Origin: Chersky-299 sp963749535
GTDB lineage: Bacteria > Actinomycetota > Thermoleophilia > RBG-16-64-13
Assembly (NCBI GenBank): GCA_963749535.1
Contig: CAVVNF010000025.1
Coordinates: 5,724 to 69,723, forward strand
Direction: 5' to 3'
DNA length: 64,000 nt
Below, piece by piece: positions 33,968 through 43,091 of this stretch; positions within the stretch are counted from its first letter, which is position 1, and each line of letters begins with the position of its first letter. Made by a program: the position numbers and the translations under genes. Under the pieces are notes generated by a model. That model worked only from the letters and a program-made list of their open reading frames with translations, had not been told where the DNA came from and searched no databases.

Positions 33968-36450
33968 CTACGAGGAGCTGTCGGTGACGAGAACCTCCGG
34001 CGCACCCTCGAGGACCTCGCTGATGACGAGATGGTCCTCTTCGCGGCCCAGCAGCACGGTGCTGCCCCGCGGGAAACGTCCAGAAAGAACTTCCTCAGCC
34101 AGCAGGTCTTCCACGTACCTCTGGATGGCCCTTCGCAGCGGCCGCGCACCCATCGTGGGATCGTAGCCGACCTCCACGAGCAGCTCGCGGGCTTCCGGGG
34201 TGAGCGCCAGACCGATATCCCGGTCTTTCAACTGATCTTCCACCCGAGCGAGCATGAGCCCGACGATGTCGGTGATCTCTTCGCGCGACAGCTTGCGGAA
34301 CACGATGACCTCGTCCACCCGGTTGAGGAACTCGGGACGGAAGATGCCCTTGAGCTCTCCCGTGACCCGGGTCTTCATCTCCTCGTATTCGAGGCCGCCT
34401 TCGGCCACCGCTTCGCCGAACCCAAGGACCTGTCCCTTGGAGATCGTGGAGGCGCCGATGTTCGAGGTCATGATGAGGATGGTGTTGCGGAAGTCCACCG
34501 CGCGCCCTTGAGCGTCGGTGAGCCTGCCGTCCTCAAGGATCTGCAACAAGATATTGAAGACATCGGGATGCGCTTTCTCGATCTCGTCGAGCAGCACCAC
34601 CGAATACGGCCTGCGCCGCACTGCCTCGGTAAGCTGGCCGCCCTCCTCGTAACCCACGTAGCCTGGAGGCGACCCGACAAGCCGGCTGACCGCATGCTTC
34701 TCCATGTACTCCGACATGTCGACCTGGATGAGCGAAGCTTCCTCGCCGAAGAGGAACTCGGCCAACGTCCGCGCGAGCTCGGTCTTGCCGACACCGGAGG
34801 GGCCCAGGAAGATAAAGGACCCACCCGGACGGCGCGGGTCTTTGAGCCCGGCCCGAGAACGGCGGATGGCCCGCGACACGGCCTTTACGGCTTCATCCTG
34901 CCCTACGACGCGCTTGTGCAACGCCTCTTCCATGCGCAGCAGGCGGTGAGTCTCGGCCTCCGTGAGCTTGGCCACCGGGATGCCGGTCCACATGGCCGTC
35001 ACCTCGGCGATTTCGTCCTCACCGATGGAGATCTCCGATGCCTGGTCGGACTCACGCCATTTCTCTTCCAGCTCGCGTCGCTGACCCAGAAGGCGGCGCT
35101 CCCGGTCGCGAAGATTGGCGGCCTTCTCAAAGTCCTGTATCTCGATCGCGGCTTCCTTCTCCCGGCGCACCTCTTGAATGGCGTCCTCTACCTCTTTCAG
35201 GTCGGGGGAGGCGCACATGTTCTGGATGCGCTTCCGCGACGCGGCCTCATCTATCAGGTCCACGGCCTTGTCGGGTAGGAAGCGGTCGCTGATGTACCGG
35301 TCTGCCAAGTAGGCTGCTGCCTCGAGAGCCTCGTCGGTGATCCGCACACGGTGGTGTGCCTCGTAGCGCTCCCGCAGTCCGGCGAGGATCTTCTCCGTCT
35401 CCTGAACGCTGGGCTCCTTCACGAGGATCTGCTGGAACCGCCGCTCGAGCGCGGCGTCACGCGCCAGGTGCTTGCGGTACTCGTCGAGTGTGGTGGCGCC
35501 GATCGTCTGGAGCTCACCCCGGGCCAGTGCCGGCTTCAGAATCGAAGCGGCGTCGATAGCGCCTTCCGCTGCACCCGCACCCACCAGGTTGTGGATCTCG
35601 TCGATGAACAGGATGATGTCCCCACGCTCGGAGATCTCTTTCATGACCTTCTTCAGGCGCTCTTCGAACTCTCCGCGGTATTTCGACCCGGCGACCAGAG
35701 CACCCAGGTCGAGCGTGTAGATCTGCTTGTCCTTCAGCAAATCGGGAACGTCGTTCTTGGCGATGCGCTGCGCCAGACCTTCGACCACCGCGGTCTTGCC
35801 CACGCCGGGCTCGCCCACCAATACCGGGTTGTTCTTGGTGCGTCGGGAAAGGATCTGCATGACCCGCTCGATCTCGATCTCGCGGCCGATGACCGGATCA
35901 GCTTGTCCTCTTCCGCATACCTCGTGAGGTTGCGCCCGAACTGGTCGAGGACCTTCGAGCTCTTGCGCTCGCGTCCCTCGGGAGCCGCCACTCCGCGAGG
36001 CTGACGCTTCACCGGACCGGCAAGCACGCGCATGACCTCTTGGCGCACGCGATCGGCGTCCACGTCCAGGTCGTTCAAGATGCGGGCCGCCACTCCCTCG
36101 CTCTCGCGCACCAATCCCAACAATATGTGCTCGGTGCCGATGTAGTTGTGGCCCAACGAAAGTGCTTCGCGGAGGGCCAACTCCAGGACCTTCTTGGCCC
36201 GCGGTGTGAAGGGGATCTGCCCCTGAGCTTCATGCTCCCCCTCGCCCACGATGCGCTGGATCTCACCGCGCACCTCTTCCAGAGACACTTCCAACGTGCC
36301 GAGGACGCGGGCGGCCACCCCGTCGGCCTCTCTGAGAAGGCCGAGGAGCAGATGCTCGGTGCCTATGTAATTGTGCCGCAGGACCCGCGCCTCTTCCTGA
36401 GCCAAGACGATGACCTGCCGTGCACGCTCTGTGAAACGCTCAAACATCAC
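33968..36450 (-). CDS. clpC: ATP-dependent protease regulatory subunit ClpC, frameshifted
   Basis: ClpC unfolds proteins for ClpP, including arginine-phosphorylated ones in organisms with McsB. ATG 36450 opens M-M-F-E-R-F-T-E-R-A-R-Q. Two N-domain repeats (Y-I-G-T-E-H-L-L-L-G-L and Y-I-G-T-E-H-I-L-L-G-L) precede AAA1 (G-E-P-G-V-G-K-T-A, L-F-I-D-E-I-H), a UVR-type middle region (I-E-I-Q-D-F-E-K-A-A-N-L-R-D) and AAA2 (G-P-S-G-V-G-K-T-E, V-L-L-D-E-I-E). The ClpP-binding loop is expected near V-L-G-F-G. Near 35900 one base seems lost (A-A-G-C-T-G-A-T), so L-D-P-V-I-G-R-E-I is read in another frame. The core gene is intact otherwise. Confidence 0.95.
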
Positions 36451-36513
36451 GTCAACTCCTATGCCCGGACCGATGCGCCTAGGAACGTATTCCGCAGCAC
36501 CCGCGCCCGGACT

Positions 36514-37479
36514 TCATCTATCTCGGGGGTTTCCAAACACCCGGATCTTGAATCCATCTCTTGCATCATCAGATGCGCCGGCTGCAACCTGCGCACAGAA
36601 CTCGAAACAACCTTCGCCGACAAGCCCAGGTACCTCGACAATGCCCATGTCGGTGCCCACCTGCGCAGCCGATACGAGGCTTACCGCCTCGACGAACGCG
36701 ACAGACCAGGCCTGTTGCAGCACGCCCAGGGCGCGTCCGATATGGTCTTTCACCTGGAGCGGTGTCTCGCGATACAGCATCTTGCGGACTGATCGCTCTT
36801 TTTCCACGATTCCCTTAGAGATCTCGCTCACCTGCCGCAGGATCTCCGCCTCCGGCTTCCCTTGCCGGGCCAGATTGGAGATCTGAAGAAGACCCCCCGC
36901 CCCGCCCCACAAGGGCGCGATGCCGAATCCCTGCCCTAAGAGCTCCAAAGCCACGGCAGCAAGACGACCGGTGAGCATCAGCGCCGGCACGTGGACCGTG
37001 GTGTAGACCCTCATCCCGGTGCCGGCCTGGCTCGGCCGTGCGGTGAGGTAACCCCAGCGTGGATCGAAAGCATAGCTCGCGGCCGTTTCCAGGCGATCGT
37101 CCAGCACATTGAGCATGGACCACAGCTCGGACAGATGTTCTCCATCCCGGTAAGCTAGGAGCTGGAGATGGTCGGCGCCGTTAATCTCCAACGAAGCCGC
37201 TCCATCGCCGTAGACTGCAAAGCCGCGGCCGAACCCCTGGCCGCGGGCGAAACCCGGTGTCATCAGACCTTTCTCGGCAAGACACGTGAACTCCACCGAC
37301 AACAACTTGCTCAGATCGTAGATGGTCCACGCCGTTTCGCCCTGTGATTCCTCAAGACACCGGACGACCCGGTCACGCACCGCTTCCAGAGCCTCGACGT
37401 CCTCGATGTGAGGAAAGGGCGCACCGGCGTCGTTACGAGACAGCCCTACGGCCGACCCCATGACCGACGGCGCCGCCAT
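36514..37479 (-). CDS. mcsB: McsB-like protein (arginine kinase fold) lacking catalytic residues
   Basis: In Bacillus McsB phosphorylates arginines on proteins to mark them for ClpCP. The whole length (321 residues) aligns with the family and the gene stands between mcsA and clpC. From my recollection of Bacillus McsB, several active-site motifs are altered: S-S-R-I-R-L-A-R-N is S-A-V-G-L-S-R-N; N-E-E-D-H, with the catalytic Glu, is N-G-A-D-H; T-S-C-P-T-N-V-G-T-G, with the Cys, is T-A-R-P-S-Q-A-G-T-G; and the G-E-G-S-E-A region is G-G-A-G-G. The C-terminal Arg-Asp that binds phosphoarginine may be kept in D-A-R-D-G-F. It may therefore be a pseudokinase or reader rather than a kinase. A sequence error cannot explain four separate motif changes without frameshift. 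Confidence 0.82.
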   Translation of the reverse strand: MAAPSVMGSAVGLSRNDAGAPFPHIEDVEALEAVRDRVVRCLEESQGETAWTIYDLSKLLSVEFTCLAEKGLMTPGFARGQGFGRGFAVYGDGAASLEINGADHLQLLAYRDGEHLSELWSMLNVLDDRLETAASYAFDPRWGYLTARPSQAGTGMRVYTTVHVPALMLTGRLAAVALELLGQGFGIAPLWGGAGGLLQISNLARQGKPEAEILRQVSEISKGIVEKERSVRKMLYRETPLQVKDHIGRALGVLQQAWSVAFVEAVSLVSAAQVGTDMGIVEVPGLVGEGCFEFCAQVAAGASDDARDGFKIRVFGNPRDR

Positions 37480-38054
37480 CAGACGCTCTCCGCCAGTTTC
37501 TCGGTCAATTCTGCCAGCTTGTCACGAACGCTCGCAGCTTCCTCGAAACGCTCGGTTTCCACCAATTCTCTGAGCATGCGCTGGAGACGAAGCATCTCGT
37601 GCCGCACGGTGTCGCTGGCGGACCCTCTTTGAGGCACTTTGCCCATGTGTTCGCTCTGCTCCTCGGCGCTCACCAGAGCCACTTCCAGATACTCGGTGAA
37701 CACCCGATAGCATGCTGCGCACCCCACCAATCCGCTCTCCTTGAGATCGGAGAGGGTAGTGCCGCACACGCCGCAGCACAGGCCGTCCTTCTCAGCCTCA
37801 GGCTTGGCTTCCGCGGCCTCGGGCGTAGGACTGCTGCCAAGGCGTCGCAACGCCGACGGCACGGCCAACACCAAGGCCAGGCCGTCGTTCTCTTCCGCAA
37901 CAGACTCGGCACAGCCCGGGCAAAGACTCGTATGAGTGACCGCGCCGCCCTCGACCTTCAGCAGGTGGACGGTGGCCGGCTCCTCCCCACACATCTCGCA
38001 TGTGGCGGACGCATCGGATTCGAGGTTCCAGTCGGGTGACTCTTCTGCAAACAC
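37479..38054 (-). CDS. mcsA: McsA-like zinc-finger protein with UVR motif
   Basis: McsA activates and tethers McsB in Firmicutes. This 191-residue protein has two zinc-finger Cys pairs near the N-terminus (A-T-C-E-M-C-G and S-L-C-P-G-C), two further pairs (L-C-C-G-V-C-G and G-C-A-A-C-Y) and a C-terminal UvrB/UvrC-type coiled coil (E-T-E-R-F-E-E-A-A-S-V-R-D-K-L-A-E-L). The start at 38054 is a clean ATG. It overlaps mcsB. A possible -10 box (TACAAT, about 38164-38169) lies upstream on this strand, but no good -35 is seen, and there is no ctsR gene, which normally heads the operon in Bacillus. Confidence 0.88.
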   Translation of the reverse strand: MFAEESPDWNLESDASATCEMCGEEPATVHLLKVEGGAVTHTSLCPGCAESVAEENDGLALVLAVPSALRRLGSSPTPEAAEAKPEAEKDGLCCGVCGTTLSDLKESGLVGCAACYRVFTEYLEVALVSAEEQSEHMGKVPQRGSASDTVRHEMLRLQRMLRELVETERFEEAASVRDKLAELTEKLAESV

Positions 38055-38247
38055 CCGGTATCTCCCCCATTCACGGCCCTGTAACGGGCCTCATACCGGC
38101 AAGACATCAGCCTTCCTCAAGCGCTTTCTTTACCGGGATTTATCGGAAAACTGCTTATGGGATTGTAGCATAATGGGCTTTCGGCCTCCGGGTCGGACCT
38201 CCTGCCTGGAGAGAGGGAAAACCTGCTGCTGGAGCCGGGAAGGCAGC

Positions 38248-39780
38248 CTAACGTTCGGGCCGCAACTGGGGGAAGAGGATAACGTCGCGCAGCGAATCGA
38301 CTCCCAACAAGAGCATCACCAGCCTGTCGACGCCGATACCAAGCCCGCCGGCGGGGGGCATGCCATACTCGAGGGCACGCAGAAAATCTTCGTCCAGCAC
38401 ATGAGCTTCCTCGTCCCCGGCCGCTTTGTTCATCGCCTGTGCCTCGAAACGACTCCGCTGATCCATGGGGTCGTTGAGCTCGGAGAAAGCGTTGCCCATC
38501 TCCCGGCCTCCGATGATGGGCTGGAATCGCTCCACCAGTGAGGGGTCGTCGCGGTGGGCCTTCGAAAGCGGGCTCAACTCCAGGGGGTAGTCGATAGCGA
38601 ACGTCGGCTGCACGAGATTCGGCCAAACCAGATGCTTGAGGGCGGTATCCACCAAGGCGGAAAACCCATCGTTTGGGGCCACGTCCACGTGCCTGTTCGC
38701 CAATTCGCGTCTTGCCCTGCCTGGGTCTTCCCGCAACTCCACGAGAGAAAGGCCAAGATACTCACGCAGTAGGGTATCCAGCGTACGTCGCGGCCAAGGC
38801 GGCTTCAGCTCGATGGCATGCTCCCCCATGACGATCTGCGTGGTGCCGATGACTTCCTCGGCGATAGCCGGGATCATCTCCTCGACGAGTCGCATGATGG
38901 CGTGGTAGTCCACATACGCCCAGTAAAGCTCCATCATGGTGAACTCAGGGTTGTGGACCAGCGAGATCCCCTCGTTCCTGAAATTCTTGCCGATCTCGAA
39001 AATCCGGTCGAACCCACCAACGAGCAACCGCTTGAGATAGAGCTCGGGAGCGATGCGCAGGTAGAGATCAGTGTCCAGAGCGTTGTGGTGTGTCACAAAC
39101 GGCCGCGCCAACGCGCCCCCGGGAAGTGGCTGCAGGATAGGCGTCTCCACCTCCACGAAGCCTCTATCCTCGAGATAACGCCGCATTGCGGAGACCAGCT
39201 TGCCCCGAGCGCGCAGCTGCCACGCCACCGCGGGATTGGCGATGAGATCCACGTACCGCTGCCGGTAGCGCGTCTCGCGGTCTTGCAGCCCGTGCCACTT
39301 CTCCGGGAGCGGGCGCAACGATTTCGTCAATAGCACCCACGACTCCGCGAAGATGGTGAGTTCGCCCCGCCGCGTTCTGAAGATGTGGCCCTCGCAGCCG
39401 ATGATGTCGCCCACATCCAGGTCTGTGAGCCGCTCGAAAGACTCCGAGCCCAAGGCATCGAAGGTGGCATATACCTGAAGGTCGTCCCAGCCGTCCCGCA
39501 AGGTGAGGAAGGCCGCCTTGCCGTGCTCGCGTCGGGCCATGATGCGCCCGGCCACCCGATAGTGGCTACCTTCGGCCTTGGTCCCCGTCTCGAGGTGCGC
39601 GTACCCCTCGGCGATCTCGCCCAGCCGAGTGCGCGACTCGAAACTGCGGGCGTACGGTTCGACGCCCTCGTCGCGCAAGCGCTCGACCTTGATCAGCCGC
39701 TCGCGCTCCCACTCGGGTACATGGTCGCTGCCCGGTTCGGCATCGCCTCTCTCCCCGGGGGTATCCTGGTCTGGGTCCAC
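38248..39780 (-). CDS. lysS: Lysyl-tRNA synthetase, class II
   Basis: Charges tRNA-Lys. The 510-residue protein has an N-terminal OB fold for the anticodon (from H-Y-R-V-A-G-R-I-M-A-R-R-E-H-G-K-A to W-V-L-L-T-K-S), the motif 2 loop F-R-N-E-G-I-S-L-V-H-N-P-E-F-T-M-M-E and motif 3 G-L-G-I-G-V-D-R-L-V-M-L-L. The length and motifs are normal and no frameshift is seen. The start is GTG 39780, immediately after the greA stop. Confidence 0.96.
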   Translation of the reverse strand: MDPDQDTPGERGDAEPGSDHVPEWERERLIKVERLRDEGVEPYARSFESRTRLGEIAEGYAHLETGTKAEGSHYRVAGRIMARREHGKAAFLTLRDGWDDLQVYATFDALGSESFERLTDLDVGDIIGCEGHIFRTRRGELTIFAESWVLLTKSLRPLPEKWHGLQDRETRYRQRYVDLIANPAVAWQLRARGKLVSAMRRYLEDRGFVEVETPILQPLPGGALARPFVTHHNALDTDLYLRIAPELYLKRLLVGGFDRIFEIGKNFRNEGISLVHNPEFTMMELYWAYVDYHAIMRLVEEMIPAIAEEVIGTTQIVMGEHAIELKPPWPRRTLDTLLREYLGLSLVELREDPGRARRELANRHVDVAPNDGFSALVDTALKHLVWPNLVQPTFAIDYPLELSPLSKAHRDDPSLVERFQPIIGGREMGNAFSELNDPMDQRSRFEAQAMNKAAGDEEAHVLDEDFLRALEYGMPPAGGLGIGVDRLVMLLLGVDSLRDVILFPQLRPER

Positions 39781-40263
39781 CTAGGACATCTTTCCGATGG
39801 CAAGTATCTCGTATCTGAGGGAGCCTGCCGGCACCGGGACCGTCACCGTATCCCCCACGCGTTTGCCAAGGATGGCCTGGCCCACAGGAGATTCGTTCGA
39901 CAACTTCGCTTTCGCGGGATCGGCCTCTGCGGAGCCTACCACGGTGTAGATGCGGATCTCTCCTCGCTCCTGGTCTCGAAGCGTGACCGTGGTGCCCACG
40001 CTCACCTTGTCGGTCTCGATCTCTGAGTCTTTGATAACCCGCGCCCTACGTAGCTTCTCCTGGAGAAGGCTGATGCGATGCTCGAGCATGGCCTGCTCGT
40101 TCTTGGCATCGTCATACTCGGAATTCTCGCTGATGTCGCCGAATTCGCGCGCCGAACGAATACGTTCGGCCACTTCATCGCGCTTCACCGTGGAGAGGTG
40201 ATCCACCTCTTCCTGAAGCTGCTTGAGACCCTCTTGAGTGAGGATGACTTCCTTGCGAGACAC
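39781..40263 (-). CDS. greA: Transcription elongation factor GreA
   Basis: GreA rescues backtracked RNA polymerase by stimulating transcript cleavage. GTG 40263 follows AGGAAGG at seven bases. The 160-residue protein has the N-terminal coiled coil with L-T-Q-E-G-L-K-Q-L and the tip acidic pair D-I-S-E-N-S-E-Y-D-D-A-K, and the C-terminal FKBP-like domain (V-G-S-A-E-A-D, I-S-x-x-S-P-V-G type N-E-S-P-V-G-Q-A-I-L-G-K). It is directly followed by lysS. An extension of the frame upstream to 40311 is not needed. Confidence 0.96.
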   Translation of the reverse strand: MSRKEVILTQEGLKQLQEEVDHLSTVKRDEVAERIRSAREFGDISENSEYDDAKNEQAMLEHRISLLQEKLRRARVIKDSEIETDKVSVGTTVTLRDQERGEIRIYTVVGSAEADPAKAKLSNESPVGQAILGKRVGDTVTVPVPAGSLRYEILAIGKMS

Positions 40264-40382
40264 CAGAATACCTTCCTTCCCCGTCCCTCGAGTTGCGGAG
40301 GTGCGCCCCAAAGTAGCGGCGCATTATAGTCAGGGGGTACCCAGTTGTCAACAACACGCGTGCTTTTGTATGGCGCTCCCAG

Positions 40383-41388
40383 TCAGACGGGCGGGGTCTG
40401 CCCCGCCAGCGCAGCAAGGGCACAATCCAACGCTGCCGCGTCGGGCAACTTCCTCAAGTCCTCTATAACGGCCACAGGAACCCGAGAACGCCTGAAGATA
40501 CCACCCGAGCAGTTTCCACGCCCAGCGCGCCGCCCTCGCCGGTCCCATCTCCTTCGCTGCCAAATCGAGGAGCGCCCGCAGGTCCCCCACGACGGCCTCG
40601 AGAGGGGGCCGGAGCGACTCCTTGCCGGCCAGCAGGTCGTCCACCAGCCATGGATTGCCCTGCGCGCCACGTGCCACCATCACGGCCGCCGCGCCGGTTT
40701 GTTCGAGCACCTCGAGCGCGCCCGCGACCGTGACGATATTGCCGGAGGCGATGACCGGCACCGTCACCGCCCGGACCACCGCCGCCGTCACACTGTGATC
40801 CGGCTCTCCCCGATAGAGTTGCAACGCAGTCCGGGGGTGCACGCCGATGGCTTGAATGCCGGCCGCCTCCAGTCTTTGCGCCAACTCCAGCACGCCGGCG
40901 GTGCCCCCTGCGGGACAATTGCGGATCTTCGCCGTCACGGGGATGCCGGCGCATGCGGCCACCTTGACCGTGGCGGCCGCGATGGCCTCCGCCCGGTGCG
41001 GGTCCGCCATCAACGCCGCCCCGGCTCCCGTACGCACCACTTTGCGGACCGGACAACCCATGTTGAGATCGATGAGGTCTGGGAGGCGCGGCCGGGCAAG
41101 CACCACTTCGGCTGCTTTGGCCACGATCTCGGCAGTCTCCCCGAAGAGTTGCACGGCGATCGGCCGCTCCTCGTCGAAGAAATCCAAGTAACTGCCGGTG
41201 CGCGTGTTGCCGTGGAGCAGCCCGTGGGCGCTGACCATCTCCGTGGTGACGAGCCCCGCGCCATGCCGGCGAAGGTGCAGTCGATAGGCGCTGGTAGTGA
41301 GTCCGGCCATAGGCGCCAGGACCACTCGGTTGGGTATCCAGACCCCGCCGATCGCGAAGGGCGCGGCAAATGGGGAGCAGCCGGCCAT
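40383..41388 (-). CDS. dusB: tRNA-dihydrouridine synthase (DusB type), frameshifted at the C-terminus
   Basis: An FMN enzyme that reduces uridines in tRNA. The TIM barrel is clear: V-V-L-A-P-M-A-G-L-T, F-D-E-E-R-P-I-A-V-Q-L-F-G, D-L-N-M-G-C-P-V-R-K-V, V-T-A-K-I-R-N-C, I-G-V-H-P-R-T and V-M-V-A-R-G-A-Q-G-N-P-W. The catalytic Cys is in M-G-C-P. Near 40480 the frame changes; the true end in the next frame reads I-E-D-L-R-K-L-P-D-A-A and stops at 40383, whereas the literal frame runs on to 40348. ATG 41388 is chosen at the N-terminal A-P-F-A-I-G region. It follows coaX with almost no gap. Confidence 0.92.
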
Positions 41389-41395
41389 CCGACCG

Positions 41396-42163
41396 CTACT
41401 GCTGGTTGAGCCTATGAATGATCTCCAGTCCGCGGAGAGTGAGCTGCGGGTCCAGCTTGTCCAGGGTAGTCGCGTGACCGAACATGAGCGGGGCAAGCCC
41501 GCCGGTGGCGACGCTGACCGCCTCCGCGTTCAACTCTCGCCGCATCCGCCTGACTATGCCGTCCACCTGACCGGCGAAGCCGTAGATGGCACCGGACTGC
41601 ATAGCTTGAACCGTGTTCTTGCCGATGACACTGTCGGGTTCCTCCAGCTCCACCCTGTTTAAACGAGCCGCCCGGGTGGCCAGAGCGTCCAGGGAGATCT
41701 CTATGCCGGGTGCGATGGCGTGGCCAAGGTACTCGCCTGCCGCGGACACCGCCGCAAAAGTGGTCGCAGTCCCGAAGTCGACCACGATGCACGGGCCGCC
41801 GTAAGCGTCGTACGCCGCCACAGCGTCCACAATCAGGTCGGGGCCCACCTGGCGCGGGTCGTTCGTGAGGATGGGCATGCCGGTCTTCACCCCGGGGCCG
41901 ACGACCAATGCCTCGACTCCGAACCTACTCAGTGCCATTGCCGCGTACTCGCTGCTCAGGCGGGGAACCACCGAGGACACCGCGATCCCGCTCACCGACG
42001 CGCGCGTGAAACCATCCAAGCGCAATAGGCTTTGAAACAGGACGGCGATCTCATCGCCGGTGCCGCGACGATCAGTCGTCACCCGCCAGCTCGCGCGCAG
42101 GTCGGGGCCGTCGAACAGCCCGATGGTGGTCTGGGTGTTGCCTACATCGACTGCCAGCAGCAT
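41396..42163 (-). CDS. coaX: Type III pantothenate kinase
   Basis: First step of coenzyme A synthesis: phosphorylates pantothenate. The 255-residue protein is an ASKHA-fold kinase with phosphate-1 motif M-L-L-A-V-D-V-G-N-T-Q-T, G-P-D-L-I-V-D-A-V-A-A, V-V-D-F-G-T-A-T-T-F (phosphate 2) and A-P-G-I-E-I-S-L-D-A-L. The length is normal and no frameshift is seen. It lies between nadC and dusB on the minus strand; in Bacillus coaX is found in the same ftsH-to-lysS region. Confidence 0.96.
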   Translation of the reverse strand: MLLAVDVGNTQTTIGLFDGPDLRASWRVTTDRRGTGDEIAVLFQSLLRLDGFTRASVSGIAVSSVVPRLSSEYAAMALSRFGVEALVVGPGVKTGMPILTNDPRQVGPDLIVDAVAAYDAYGGPCIVVDFGTATTFAAVSAAGEYLGHAIAPGIEISLDALATRAARLNRVELEEPDSVIGKNTVQAMQSGAIYGFAGQVDGIVRRMRRELNAEAVSVATGGLAPLMFGHATTLDKLDPQLTLRGLEIIHRLNQQ

Positions 42164-42205
42164 GTTGCTCCCCTTCCATACGCTAGAGCCCGGTGCGATC
42201 GCCGC

Positions 42206-43057
42206 TCAGGTCTCCAAAGTCAATGTGAGTGCCAGATCGGCCGCAGGGGCTCCCATGGTCAGTGCGCTGGTCGAAATGAGATCCACGCCGGTCTCGGCCA
42301 CCGCCCGCACCGTATCCAGGCGGATCCCCCCCGAAGCCTCGAGCATCACGTCCGGCTTCAGTTGACGCGCGATCAGAACCAACCTTGTCAACTCTTCCAG
42401 ATTCCTGTTGTCCAGCATGACCACGTCGGCGCCGCAGGCGATGGCTTCCCTAAGATCCCATTCGCTTTCGACCTCGACCTCGATCTTGATGTAATGCGGC
42501 CGTAGCTCTTGGGCCCGCCTGACGGCTTCCCGGACACCCCCGGCCGCCGTCAAGTGGTTGTTCTTGATGAGGACCAAGTCGAAGAGGCCGAAGCGATGGT
42601 TGCGGCAACCACCGTGGACCACGGCCCGCTTCTCCCATGCGCGCAGGCCCGGCGTGGTCTTGCGAGTGTCCACCACCGACGCGCCGGTACCCTCCACAGC
42701 ATCGGCGAAGCGACGGGCCTGAGTGGCCACTCCTGACAGATGCGTAAGGAAGTTGAGCATCGTGCGTTCGGCGGAAAGGATGCTCCTCGCCAGACCTTCG
42801 ATCCGAGCGATGACATCGCCGTCGTGGACGAAGGCGCCATCTTCCGCCACTGCGACGAAACCGGCCGCGGGGTCGATCTGGCGCAGCGCTTCCTCCGCCA
42901 GCGAAAGCCCAGAAACAACGAGGTCCTGACGCGCGGTGATGACCGCTTTCCCCCGCAAGAGAGGCGGCACCGTCCAGGCCGACGTGATGTCTCCATAGCC
43001 GGCAAGGTCCTCCGACAAGGCGCGGCCCACCAAAGAAAGGCCGTCTGGGTCTACCAT
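42206..43057 (-). CDS. nadC: Quinolinate phosphoribosyltransferase (nicotinate-nucleotide pyrophosphorylase)
   Basis: Third enzyme of de novo NAD synthesis: makes nicotinate mononucleotide from quinolinate and PRPP. The 283-residue protein has the diagnostic stretches E-D-L-A-G-Y-G-D-I-T-S, D-T-R-K-T-T-P-G-L-R, K-R-A-V-V-H-G-G-C-R-N-H-R, L-I-K-N-N-H and E-A-S-G-G-I. It follows nadA and nadB in the same order as the reactions after aspartate. Confidence 0.97.
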   Translation of the reverse strand: MVDPDGLSLVGRALSEDLAGYGDITSAWTVPPLLRGKAVITARQDLVVSGLSLAEEALRQIDPAAGFVAVAEDGAFVHDGDVIARIEGLARSILSAERTMLNFLTHLSGVATQARRFADAVEGTGASVVDTRKTTPGLRAWEKRAVVHGGCRNHRFGLFDLVLIKNNHLTAAGGVREAVRRAQELRPHYIKIEVEVESEWDLREAIACGADVVMLDNRNLEELTRLVLIARQLKPDVMLEASGGIRLDTVRAVAETGVDLISTSALTMGAPAADLALTLTLET

Positions 43058-43091
43058 GGCCGTTCCTTCCGATCCGAAGACGTCCGGGTCA

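Noticed and set aside
33503..35278. A 591-codon plus-strand frame opposite clpC and radA
   Set aside because: It is the complement of strongly conserved genes in high-GC DNA, where third-position bias leaves long antisense frames open. No family motifs or ribosome-binding site.
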